A stretch of 64,000 nt of DNA, taken from NCBI RefSeq assembly GCF_002934265.1, contig NZ_PTIX01000014.1, forward strand, positions 124,001 to 188,000, in the 5' to 3' direction. Numbering within the stretch: the stretch's first letter is position 1; each line of letters starts with the position of its first letter. The notes under the pieces were generated by a model that was given only the letters and a program-made list of their open reading frames with translations, searched no databases and was not told the DNA's origin. Of this stretch, positions 27,095-34,629 are shown piece by piece. Source of the stretch: Actinokineospora auranticolor (lineage in GTDB: Bacteria; Actinomycetota; Actinomycetes; Mycobacteriales; Pseudonocardiaceae). The position numbers were made by a program, and so were the translations under genes.

Positions 27095-27345
27095 CGGCGG
27101 TGACCTCCGGTTCTCCACGGGGAGATCGCGGGCGCGATCCCGGCGGGCGGGGTGTGCGCGGGCCTGGACGTCGGACATCGGGACGGGCGCGCTTCCCGGG
27201 CGGTGGCCGGGTGTGTTCGCGGAGGACGGTCGGCCACCCCTGGCCGATCACCGCCATGATGGCGCACACCCCGCCTCCCTGTCCGGCGGTGCGCGCAAGT
27301 GGGTCACCGACGCCGCGGGGTGGACGTCGGTGACCCGGGGGGAGG

Positions 27346-28851
27346 TCAGTCGGGAACGCGGACCAGGTCACCGTGGTCGTCCCAGCGGACGCGCAGGCCC
27401 GTGCGGAAGCGGCGGGCGCCCGCGGGGCCGTGCGGGTCGGGGGTGAACCGGTCGTCGGTCCGGCCCGGGTCGGCGAGGTAGCCGTCGGCCACGCACCGCC
27501 CGCCCAGGTGCAGGTCACCGGGGACACCGGGCGGCGCGAGGTGTCCGGTGCGGTCGACCACCTGGGCGGTGACGCCGGTGATCGGGCGGCCCAGCGCCGC
27601 GCCGTCGCGCGCGGTGAGCGCCACCTGGGTCTCCGGCCGCGCGAACAGCCGCACGACCCGCGCGTCCGGTCCCGGTTCGCCGCCCGTCACGCAGACGTGA
27701 CGCAGGTGTCCCAAGGGGATCCCGGGAAGTTCCACCCCATCACGCAAGTGCACGTGGGTGACGCGGTCCGCCACCACCTGCGCGGCCAAGGGCGTCCGGT
27801 CGCGCGCGATCACGGTGCCGCCCACGGCCAGGGTCGGCACCACCTCGCGGAACAACGCCCCGGGGTCGACGCCCGGCGACGCGAGCACGCGGCTGTCGTG
27901 GTCCATGCTCAAGGAGACGAGTTGCCATGCCGTGAGGTTGAACAGCGGTTCCGCGCTCATCGCCACGTAGCCGCCGTCCACCGGCGCGAGGTAGCCGCCC
28001 GCCCGCTGTGGTCGCTCACCCTCCGCGAGCGGACCGGCCGCGCCGATGAGGTCGTCCGGTGACAGGAGCGTGACGCCCGCCGGGTGGTCGTCGCCGTCCG
28101 GGGGAGCCGCGCCGACGACAACGCGGCAGCCGGTGCGCCGCAACGGATCGCCGTGGTTCGTGGGCGGGAGCAACAGGTATCGCGCACCTATCCGCAACAC
28201 CGCCAGCAGGGTGGTCACCGTGTCGGTGAGCGTGTCGGTTGCCAGGCCGACGACGTCGTCGGCCCGCGCGCCCCGCGCCCGCAGCACGGCGGTGGTGGCC
28301 CGGACGGCTTCCTCCAGGTTGCGGTAGGTGAGCCTGCTCCCGTTCTCCTCCACCGCCACCGAGTCCGCCCGCCGCTCGGCCGTGCGGCGCAGCCAGCCGA
28401 CCAAGTGCCAGACGGGCGGGCGGAACCAGAGCTCGTCCGCGGCGCGCGACTGCTCGGCCGAGGCGTCGGTGAACAGGTCCGCGAGCGGGGTGTCCGGATC
28501 GGCCACCACGCGGGCGAGCGCGCCGTGCAGGGAATCGAGGAGCCCGTCGGCGTAGGCGGCGGGCAGGGTGTGGTCGAGTTCCAGCACCCACACCGGTTCC
28601 ACGTGGGTCGCGACGAGCCGGATCTTCGCCTCCGACCACACCGCTTCCGGTGCCTCGGCCGGGACGTCCAGGGTGGAGAGGTAGTCGCGGAACGGCACGC
28701 GCCAGTCGACGGGCGCGGCGACCGTCGAGTCCGCACCGCCGTGCCTGCCGATCGCGGCACCGAACACGGCCGCGAGGAACGCCGCGGGCGCGCGCCCCAC
28801 CCGACCGGCGGACCGCGCCAGTTCCAGGTCGTCGACCGAGATCGCCTGCAT
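27346..28851 (-). CDS. Truncated NRPS-like protein: condensation remnant plus degenerate adenylation domain
   Basis: About 501 residues. The first 140 resemble the C-terminal half of a condensation domain (DWRVPFRDYLSTLDV, DLFTDASAEQSR). From about 150 there is an AMP-binding fold opening with ADSVAVEENGSRLTYRNL and GLATDTLTDTVTTLLAVL. The A3 phosphate loop (SGTTGxPK) is missing, replaced by GGYVAMSAEPLFNLTAWQ, and the protein stops right after the A7/A8-like FRTGLRVRWDDHGDLVRV. There is no carrier domain. It is an intact open frame with a proper ATG and GGAGGG at 28851, so it may be a maintained non-canonical protein, but catalytic activation of an amino acid looks unlikely. Confidence 0.75.
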   Translation of the reverse strand: MQAISVDDLELARSAGRVGRAPAAFLAAVFGAAIGRHGGADSTVAAPVDWRVPFRDYLSTLDVPAEAPEAVWSEAKIRLVATHVEPVWVLELDHTLPAAYADGLLDSLHGALARVVADPDTPLADLFTDASAEQSRAADELWFRPPVWHLVGWLRRTAERRADSVAVEENGSRLTYRNLEEAVRATTAVLRARGARADDVVGLATDTLTDTVTTLLAVLRIGARYLLLPPTNHGDPLRRTGCRVVVGAAPPDGDDHPAGVTLLSPDDLIGAAGPLAEGERPQRAGGYLAPVDGGYVAMSAEPLFNLTAWQLVSLSMDHDSRVLASPGVDPGALFREVVPTLAVGGTVIARDRTPLAAQVVADRVTHVHLRDGVELPGIPLGHLRHVCVTGGEPGPDARVVRLFARPETQVALTARDGAALGRPITGVTAQVVDRTGHLAPPGVPGDLHLGGRCVADGYLADPGRTDDRFTPDPHGPAGARRFRTGLRVRWDDHGDLVRVPD

Positions 28852-28999
28852 GACCACCCTCCCGCCCTCGTGAACGATTCCAGCGTAGGTCCGTTTCCCG
28901 TGCTGTCGCTTGAGGAATGGCCGTGGTGTCGATAGGGGTCCCCGATGGGGACATAGCGCGTTTTCCGGGAACGTCGGAACAAAGCGCGGGTCTCGCGAC

Positions 29000-29044
29000 C
29001 AGGGCGAAGCCCCCGGCGTGCAGGGGCACCGGGGGCTTCGCTGG
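29000..29044 (-). terminator. Terminator of the subtilisin gene
   Basis: Thirteen contiguous pairs (GCGAAGCCCCCGG at 29004-29016 with its complement at 29029-29041), extended by CCA/TGG at the base, lie directly after the protease stop codon at 29051. No U-tract. Confidence 0.8.
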
Positions 29045-29050
29045 AACCGC

Positions 29051-30895
29051 CTAGACCGTCAGGGTCCAGGAGTCGATCTTGCCGGTGTCGTTGGCGTAGG
29101 TGTCCTGGACGCGCAGCTTCCAGGTCCCGTTCTTCGCCTCCGACGACAGGTTGACCGTGTACGAGCGGTTGATGTTGTCCGCGGACCCGCCCGCCTTGTC
29201 GTGCAGGACGTACGTGCTGCCGTCCGGCGCGACGAGGGTCACGACGAGGTCGGCGATGTACGTGTGCTCGATGTTCACCGCGACCGTGGCGGTCGCGGAG
29301 GCGTTGCCCGTGCAGCCGGACACCGCGACCGGGCTCTCGGTGGTGGCCAGGTCGTTGATCGGGTAGTCGGTCCCGTTGGTGACGGGGCCGCAGGTGCCCG
29401 TCGTGCCCACGGTGAGCGCGAACGCCACCGTCCCGGTGCGCCCCGCGGAGTCGCGGGCGGTGACGGTGACGTTCGCGGTGCCCGCCGCGGTTGGGGTGCC
29501 CGAGATCGCGCCGGTGGACGCGGTGATCGTCAGGCCCGCGGGCAGGCCGGTCGCCGACCAGGTGTAGGGCGCGGTACCGCCCGACGCGCTGTTGTTCAGC
29601 GAGTACGGCTGGCCCACCACGGCGTTCTGGGCGCCGGGGTTGGCCACGGTGACCTCACCGGGCTGGCTGCCGTTCATGAAGGCGGTGTGGAGCAGCACGT
29701 TCGGCGAGCCCGTGCCCGCGCTGGTCACCTTGCCGGTGGTGCCGTTGGTGACCAGTGCGTCGCGGACCTGCTGCGGGGTGGCCGACGGGTTCTGCCCGAG
29801 GTACACCGCCGCGGAACCCGCCACGTGCGGGGACGCCATCGAGGTGCCGGTCATCGTCGCCGAGCCGGTGTTGTTGTTGTACGCGGCCGAGACGATGTTG
29901 GTGCCCGGCGCGAACAGGTCGAGGCAGCGACCGTAGTTGCTCGTCGAGTTGCGGCCGTCGGTGTTGTTGGTGTTGCCGACGGTGATCGCCGCGGGCAGCT
30001 TCTGCGGGCTGTAGCCGCAGGCGTCGTCGCTGGAGTTGCCCGCCGCCTGGACCCACTGCACGCCACTGGCGATCAGGGCCGCCACCGCGTTGTCCATGGT
30101 GGTGTCCGAGCACCGCTGGCTGCACCCGATGCTGTAGTTGACCACGGCGGGCTTGACCGCGTTGGTCTTGATCCAGTTGATGCCCGCGATGATGTCGTCG
30201 TTGCCGCCGGAACCGCCGCAGCTGAGCACCCGCACCGCCACGACGGTCGCCTTCTTGGCGATGCCGTAGGTGGTGCCCGCCGCCGTGCCCGCCACGTGCG
30301 TGCCGTGGCCGTGGCAGTCCTGCGGGGTGCTGTCGTCGTCCACGAAGTCGTAGCCGGGTGCGATCCGACCCGTGAAGTCCTGGTGGTTGGCGTTGATGCC
30401 GGTGTCCATGACGTACACCCGCGCGCCCTGCCCCGGGTTGGCCGGGTAGCTGAACGCGCGGTTGAGCGGCAGGTCCCGCTGGTCGATCCGGTCGTCCCCC
30501 CAGTTCGGGGGGTTGCTCTGGGTGTCGGCCAGGCGCACGGTGGTGACCTGCTGGACGTAGCGCACGGCCGGGTCCTTCGCCACCTCGGCCGCGGCGGTCG
30601 CGGACATGGTGGCGGAGTAGCCGTTGAAACCGGCGTCGTAGGTGTGCCGGACCCGACCGCCGTACCGGTGGGTCAGCGCCGCCGCGGTCGAGCCGACCGA
30701 GTGCAGGCCCTGCCCCTGGGCCTTGAACACCACGATGTACCGGTCCGGCACCGAGTCCGGCGCGCCCGCGTTCAGCACCGCGGGCGCGGTCTCCTCGGCC
30801 GAGAAGGCGGGCGGGGCCACGATGGCGGCGACCCCGGCCAGCGCGGCCGCGGAGACGATGACCGTCTTCGTTCTCAGCGACAAACGTTTCTTCAT
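29051..30895 (-). CDS. Secreted subtilisin-like serine protease (S8) with Ig-like and P-domains
   Basis: A 614-residue extracellular protease. There is an N-terminal signal peptide (MKKRLSLRTKT then a hydrophobic core ending ...PPAFSAEE), an I9 inhibitor propeptide (about 45-125), and a catalytic domain with Asp in VYVMDTGINANH, His in DCHGHGTHVAGT and Ser in GTSMASPHVAGS. A putative Ig-like domain follows (LPAGLTITASTGAISGTPTA) and then a C-terminal proprotein-convertase P-domain ending GTWKLRVQDTYANDTG. P-domains often aid folding or substrate binding. It has its own terminator and a 270-base upstream region, so it is probably a single-gene transcript. Confidence 0.95.
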   Translation of the reverse strand: MKKRLSLRTKTVIVSAAALAGVAAIVAPPAFSAEETAPAVLNAGAPDSVPDRYIVVFKAQGQGLHSVGSTAAALTHRYGGRVRHTYDAGFNGYSATMSATAAAEVAKDPAVRYVQQVTTVRLADTQSNPPNWGDDRIDQRDLPLNRAFSYPANPGQGARVYVMDTGINANHQDFTGRIAPGYDFVDDDSTPQDCHGHGTHVAGTAAGTTYGIAKKATVVAVRVLSCGGSGGNDDIIAGINWIKTNAVKPAVVNYSIGCSQRCSDTTMDNAVAALIASGVQWVQAAGNSSDDACGYSPQKLPAAITVGNTNNTDGRNSTSNYGRCLDLFAPGTNIVSAAYNNNTGSATMTGTSMASPHVAGSAAVYLGQNPSATPQQVRDALVTNGTTGKVTSAGTGSPNVLLHTAFMNGSQPGEVTVANPGAQNAVVGQPYSLNNSASGGTAPYTWSATGLPAGLTITASTGAISGTPTAAGTANVTVTARDSAGRTGTVAFALTVGTTGTCGPVTNGTDYPINDLATTESPVAVSGCTGNASATATVAVNIEHTYIADLVVTLVAPDGSTYVLHDKAGGSADNINRSYTVNLSSEAKNGTWKLRVQDTYANDTGKIDSWTLTV

Positions 30896-31168
30896 GTGCT
30901 GTCGGATTCCTCACTTCGCAGGGTGTGGGGAGCGGGTACGCGTCCCAAACACCCGCTCCACCGCCGAGAACAGTGCAATTCGCCCGGTTCGCCGGACAAG
31001 GCGCCCGGGTTGCCGGTTGAGGGTTTCGCTGTGAACGCCCAGTTCGCGGACTCGCGGGCGGCGCCGGGACCGGAACGTTCACACCCGTACACAGGGCGCG
31101 GAACGGCTCCGCGCCGAACGGGTCCGGCCGGGGCCCGTTCGCGCGCCGGGGGCGGCGACCCGCTACCA

Positions 31169-31196
31169 TGAACGCACGTTCATGAACGCGTGTTCA
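31169..31196. promoter_or_regulatory. Tandem TetR-type palindromic operator
   Basis: Two adjacent near-perfect palindromes, TGAACGCACGTTCA (31169-31182) and TGAACGCGTGTTCA (31183-31196), lie directly upstream of the methyltransferase start codon. The form TGAACG-N2-CGTTCA is typical of TetR-family sites, and a TetR gene is the second gene of the operon, so autoregulation is likely (inference). A TACCAT box at 31164-31169 may be the -10 element overlapped by the site. Confidence 0.75.
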
Positions 31197-31209
31197 CGAG
31201 GGGTGAGGC

Positions 31210-32031
31210 ATGGCTGACGTGGTGAACACCGGGCAGGCCGAGGCGTGGAACGGCTACGAGGGGCGGCACTGGGCCGACAACGCCGACCGGTTCGACGACG
31301 TCAACGGCGGGTTCAACGCCCACCTCCTCGACGCCGTCCGGCCCGGGGACCGGGTGCTGGACATCGGGTGCGGCACCGGCCAGGTGACCCGCCAGGCCGC
31401 CGCCCGGTCCGGGACCGGCGCGGTGCTCGGCGTCGACCTCTCCGCCCCGATGCTCGGCACGGCGGAGCGGCTCGCTGCTGGGTTGTCCACTGTGGACTTC
31501 TTGCGGGCAGACGCCCAGGTCCACCCCTTCGCGCCCGGCTCCTTCGACGTCGCCGTCAGCCGGTTCGGGGTGATGTTCTTCGCGGACCCGGTCGCGGCGT
31601 TCGTCAACGTCGGCCGGGCGCTCGGCCCCGGTGGGCGGCTCCGGTTCCTCTGCCTCTCCGGGTTCGCGGGCACCGACCTCGGCTCGGTCTTCGACGCGAT
31701 GGCCCCGCACATCCCCAACCCGACCGGCGCCGACGGCACCGGGCCCACCTCGTTCGCCGACCCCGACCGCGCCCGCGACGTGCTGACCCGGGCCGGTTTC
31801 CGCGACTTCGCCTGCGCCAAGGTCGAGGCCGACCAGGTCTGGGGGCGCGACGTCCCCGACGCCGCCGCGTTCATGGCCGACTGGGGACCCGTCCGCCACC
31901 ACCTCGGCCAGGTCGCGCCGGAGGCCGCCGAGCGGGCGAAAGCCGCGCTCGTCGAGGCGCTCGGGCGGTTCGCGGTGGGGGGTGCCGTGCGGCTCAAGGG
32001 CGAGGCGTGGCTCGTGTCCGCGGGGATCTGA
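31210..32031 (+). CDS. Class I SAM-dependent methyltransferase
   Basis: A 273-residue methyltransferase with motif I VLDIGCGTGQVTRQA, an acidic strand end VLGVDLS and motif IV-like FDVAVSRFGVMFFADP, as in UbiE/Methyltransf_11/25-type small-molecule enzymes. The N-terminus NTGQAEAWNGYEGRHWA is typical of this subgroup. ATG 31210 follows GAGGGGTGAGGC. The TetR gene starts 5 bases after its stop, so the two form an operon behind the palindromic operator. The substrate is unknown; ligand-induced methylation of a xenobiotic or signal is a reasonable guess. Confidence 0.88.
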   Translation: MADVVNTGQAEAWNGYEGRHWADNADRFDDVNGGFNAHLLDAVRPGDRVLDIGCGTGQVTRQAAARSGTGAVLGVDLSAPMLGTAERLAAGLSTVDFLRADAQVHPFAPGSFDVAVSRFGVMFFADPVAAFVNVGRALGPGGRLRFLCLSGFAGTDLGSVFDAMAPHIPNPTGADGTGPTSFADPDRARDVLTRAGFRDFACAKVEADQVWGRDVPDAAAFMADWGPVRHHLGQVAPEAAERAKAALVEALGRFAVGGAVRLKGEAWLVSAGI

Positions 32032-32035
32032 CGCC

Positions 32036-32644
32036 GTGTCACCGAGGACGGCGGCGGTCCTGCGGGAGCGCGGTGGGGACCTCCGGGAGCACCTGGTGCG
32101 CACCGCCGCCCGGATGATCGCCGCGGGCGGGGCGGTGGGGCTCACCGTGCGGGCCATCGCGCGGGAGGCGGGGGTCGCGGACGGGGTGCTCTACAACCAC
32201 TTCGCGGACAAGGACGAGTTGCTGGCCGACGCCGTGCTGGCGCACGCGCGGGCCGTCGTGTCCGGGCTGGGCGCCTTGCCGACCCCCGGCGACGGCGACC
32301 TGGCCGCCAACCTCCGCGCGCACCTCGACCACGGCCTCGCCCTGCACCGGGCCGTGCTCCCGGTGCTGGCCGGACTGGTCGGGCAGCCCGGCGTCCTGGC
32401 CCGCGTGTCCACAAGGGAGGGTGAGCCGCCCTGGCGCGCGCGGCTGCTGGACTACCTGCGCGCCGAGCGCGACCTGGGCCGCCTGCACCCGGACGCGGAC
32501 GTGGGGGCCGCCGCCGCGGTGCTCGTCGGCGTGTGCCACGACGAGGTGCTCTCCGCCGTGCTCGGCTCCCCGGCGGGCGGGCCGTCCGCCGGGTCGGTCG
32601 TGGCCGTGGTGCTGGACGGGATCGGCGCTCGTCCTATGGGGTGA
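32036..32644 (+). CDS. TetR-family repressor
   Basis: A 202-residue regulator with HTH at about 20-66 (GLTVRAIAREAGVADGVLYN, HFADKDELLADAV) and a helical ligand domain ending in GGPSAGSVVAVVLDGIG. The GTG at 32036 is behind GGGGA and sits just after the methyltransferase stop. It probably represses its own operon through the palindromes at 31169-31196. Confidence 0.9.
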   Translation: MSPRTAAVLRERGGDLREHLVRTAARMIAAGGAVGLTVRAIAREAGVADGVLYNHFADKDELLADAVLAHARAVVSGLGALPTPGDGDLAANLRAHLDHGLALHRAVLPVLAGLVGQPGVLARVSTREGEPPWRARLLDYLRAERDLGRLHPDADVGAAAAVLVGVCHDEVLSAVLGSPAGGPSAGSVVAVVLDGIGARPMG

Positions 32645-32763
32645 GAGCGGAGTCCGAGGTCACGTAGTGCGGTGGCAACGGTGACGGGAAATCACGTTTG
32701 ACCGCCGCCGCGCCGGAGCATGTCCCCATCACCGGTGTCCGTGTGTGGAAAGGTGAGTCCGCT

Positions 32764-33201
32764 GTGACCGCGATCCTGGAGCCCTCGCTCGGATTTCAGC
32801 ACCCCGCCCACCGCGCGCTGCGTGCGTACCTGCACGCCGTGGCCGCGGAACTGGGCATCGGACCGGAGTCGACCACGGTCGACGACGACACGCCGGTCTC
32901 CGGTTACCTGGCCGTCGACCTGCGGCTGCCCTCCCACCCCGGCCGCGACGTCGCCCTGCTGTGGGACGAGCGGCACGGCTGGTCGGCCGCCGTCGAGACG
33001 CACTCCGGGGAGGACCTGATCGTCGTCGGCTACCTCGGCGGCGACACCGTCGCCCCGTCGCCCGCGCGCGTCGCCCGGTTCACCAACGCCCTCCAGCGCG
33101 GCGACCGCGCGGCGGCGTCGACCACCCCGCCCGCCATCCGCGCCGCTGCGGGCCCGGAGGAGTTGGCCGCGCTGTTCCGGACCACCCTCGCTGCCGCCTA
33201 G
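32764..33201 (+). CDS. DUF6292-family protein
   Basis: A 145-residue soluble protein. The core YLAVDLRLPS...DVALLWDERHGWSA and SGEDLIVVGYLGGDTVAP matches what I recall of the DUF6292 family, common in Pseudonocardiaceae, with no known function. GTG 32764 is preferred over the upstream GTG/TTG-type starts because AAGGTGAG lies 8 bases before it. It is followed by a strong hairpin terminator, so it is its own transcription unit. Confidence 0.75.
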   Translation: MTAILEPSLGFQHPAHRALRAYLHAVAAELGIGPESTTVDDDTPVSGYLAVDLRLPSHPGRDVALLWDERHGWSAAVETHSGEDLIVVGYLGGDTVAPSPARVARFTNALQRGDRAAASTTPPAIRAAAGPEELAALFRTTLAAA

Positions 33202-33207
33202 CCGCCC

Positions 33208-33245
33208 CCGCCCGGCCCTCCCGCCGCGTGCGGGGGGCCGGGCGG
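33208..33245 (+). terminator. Terminator after the DUF6292 gene
   Basis: Eleven perfect pairs (CCGCCCGGCCC at 33208-33218, complement at 33235-33245) with a further short inner stem, starting 7 bases after the stop codon. Confidence 0.75.
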
Positions 33246-33361
33246 ACAGCCGTAGGATGCTCCGGAACGACTCCGCGTTGAGCAGCCAGCGCCGATCCAC
33301 GCCACGACGGTGTGGTGGACCGTCAGCGAACAGCGTGGTTGGACGAAGCGGAGTACGACTG

Positions 33362-34132
33362 GTGAGCGAGGAACGAGACCGGGACGGGGCCCTCCCGCCC
33401 GAGTCCACCGTCGGGCCGCTGGCGGGGCAGCTGGTGTCCCTCACGACCGAGCTGCTGGCCGCCGGGTCGCTGGTCGACGTGCTGGAGCGCGTCGTGGTGA
33501 TGGCCAAGGACGTGGTCGGGTCCGCCGACCTGGTCAGCGTGACCCTGCGCGGCCCCGACGGCGCCTTCCACACGCCGGTGCTGACCGACGCCGTGGCCGC
33601 CGAGCTGGACCAGCTGCAGTACGAGTTCGGCGAGGGCGCCTGCGTCGAGTGCGCGCGGCCCGCCGGTCCCGCCGCGGCCTACAGCCCCGACCTGGCCGTC
33701 GACCCGCGCTGGCCGCGGTTCGGCGCGGGGGCCTCCCAGCGGGGATTCCACTCGCTGGCCTCCGCCGCGCTGCTGCCCGACGCCGCCGCGCCCCGGCTCT
33801 CCGGCGCGCTCAACGCCTACTCGCGGGAACCGCACGTCTTCGACCAGCAGGACCGCGACGCGCTGATGCTGCTGGCCACCCACGCTTCCCTGGCCCTGAC
33901 CGCCACCGAGGGCGTCACCCGGGCCCAGCTGCTGGTCGAGCAGCTGCGGGACGCGCTGGACAGCCGGGACGTGATCGGGCAGGCCAAGGGGATCCTGATG
34001 GCCCGCCGCGGCGTCGGGGCCGACGAGGCCTTCGACACGCTGCGCCGGGCGTCGCAGAACATCAACGTGAAGCTGCGGGAGCTGGCCAAGACCCTGGTCG
34101 CCCGCCACCACACCCTCGATCCGCTCGACTGA
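33362..34132 (+). CDS. GAF-ANTAR transcription antitermination regulator
   Basis: A 256-residue protein with a GAF sensor domain at about 20-170 (GEGACVECARP, FHSLASAALLP) and a C-terminal ANTAR RNA-binding domain (LRDALDSRDVIGQAKGILMA, then ADEAFDTLRRASQ). ANTAR domains bind paired RNA hairpins and prevent termination. GTG 33362 has GGAG about 9 bases upstream; an open frame to 33257 lacks a ribosome site. It is followed by a terminator. Its RNA targets cannot be located by eye. Confidence 0.9.
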   Translation: MSEERDRDGALPPESTVGPLAGQLVSLTTELLAAGSLVDVLERVVVMAKDVVGSADLVSVTLRGPDGAFHTPVLTDAVAAELDQLQYEFGEGACVECARPAGPAAAYSPDLAVDPRWPRFGAGASQRGFHSLASAALLPDAAAPRLSGALNAYSREPHVFDQQDRDALMLLATHASLALTATEGVTRAQLLVEQLRDALDSRDVIGQAKGILMARRGVGADEAFDTLRRASQNINVKLRELAKTLVARHHTLDPLD

Positions 34133-34174
34133 ACCCGCGCGCACCCACCCGTGGGGTGTCCGTGCCCGCACCAC

Positions 34175-34208
34175 CCGTCGGGCCGCTCCTCGCGGGGCGG
34201 CCCGACGG
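34175..34208 (+). terminator. Terminator after the GAF-ANTAR gene
   Basis: Perfect 11-bp stem CCGTCGGGCCG (34175-34185) with complement at 34198-34208 and a 12-base loop, 43 bases after the stop. The following 340 bases contain no gene that I can support, only the promoter region of the next gene. Confidence 0.75.
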
Positions 34209-34523
34209 ACGGCTTCACCATGAGCCCCCGTGCTGCTGCTTAACACGCGGGGCTCAAGACCAGGCGGGTCACGCACGCACGAGGACAAGCGGGAGATACC
34301 CACCCGGCGATCATCCATGCGCGTGATCGGGTGACCCGGGTAACCGTTTGGACACGGCCCGCGCCCGGCGGCGCCCCCGCACAATCCGACCGGCGGTGCG
34401 CACCGGGTCGGGTCCGGTCGCGGGCACGCGCACGTCCGATGGCCGACGGCGCGGATCGTCCCATGAATTCCGCGCGTGGACAATCGGTTGCCACGGCCGC
34501 TCCGGAATGGAGCCTGGTAAAAC

Positions 34524-34535
34524 CGCACATGTGCG
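34524..34535. promoter_or_regulatory. Palindrome CGCACATGTGCG
   Basis: A perfect 12-bp palindrome lies 16 bases upstream of the -35 box of the collagen-tailed gene. It could be an activator or repressor site; no matching regulator is evident. Confidence 0.4.
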
Positions 34536-34551
34536 ATGTTCACGCTTTCTC

Positions 34552-34580
34552 TTGTCGCCACCCAGGGCTGGTCGTACGCT
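34552..34580 (+). promoter_or_regulatory. Sigma70-type promoter of the collagen-tailed protein gene
   Basis: TTGTCG (34552-34557) and TACGCT (34575-34580) are separated by exactly 17 bases, and the ATG at 34630 lies about 43 bases after the expected start of transcription. Confidence 0.55.
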
Positions 34581-34629
34581 GTCCCGCGACCGGAGAACAA
34601 TGCTTTGAGGACAGGGCGAAACCTCAACC

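Noticed and set aside
13877-28851. One large PKS-NRPS biosynthetic gene cluster
   Set aside because: The PKS and NRPS-like genes are single, incomplete and separated by unrelated regulatory genes; no tailoring, release or further modules are present.
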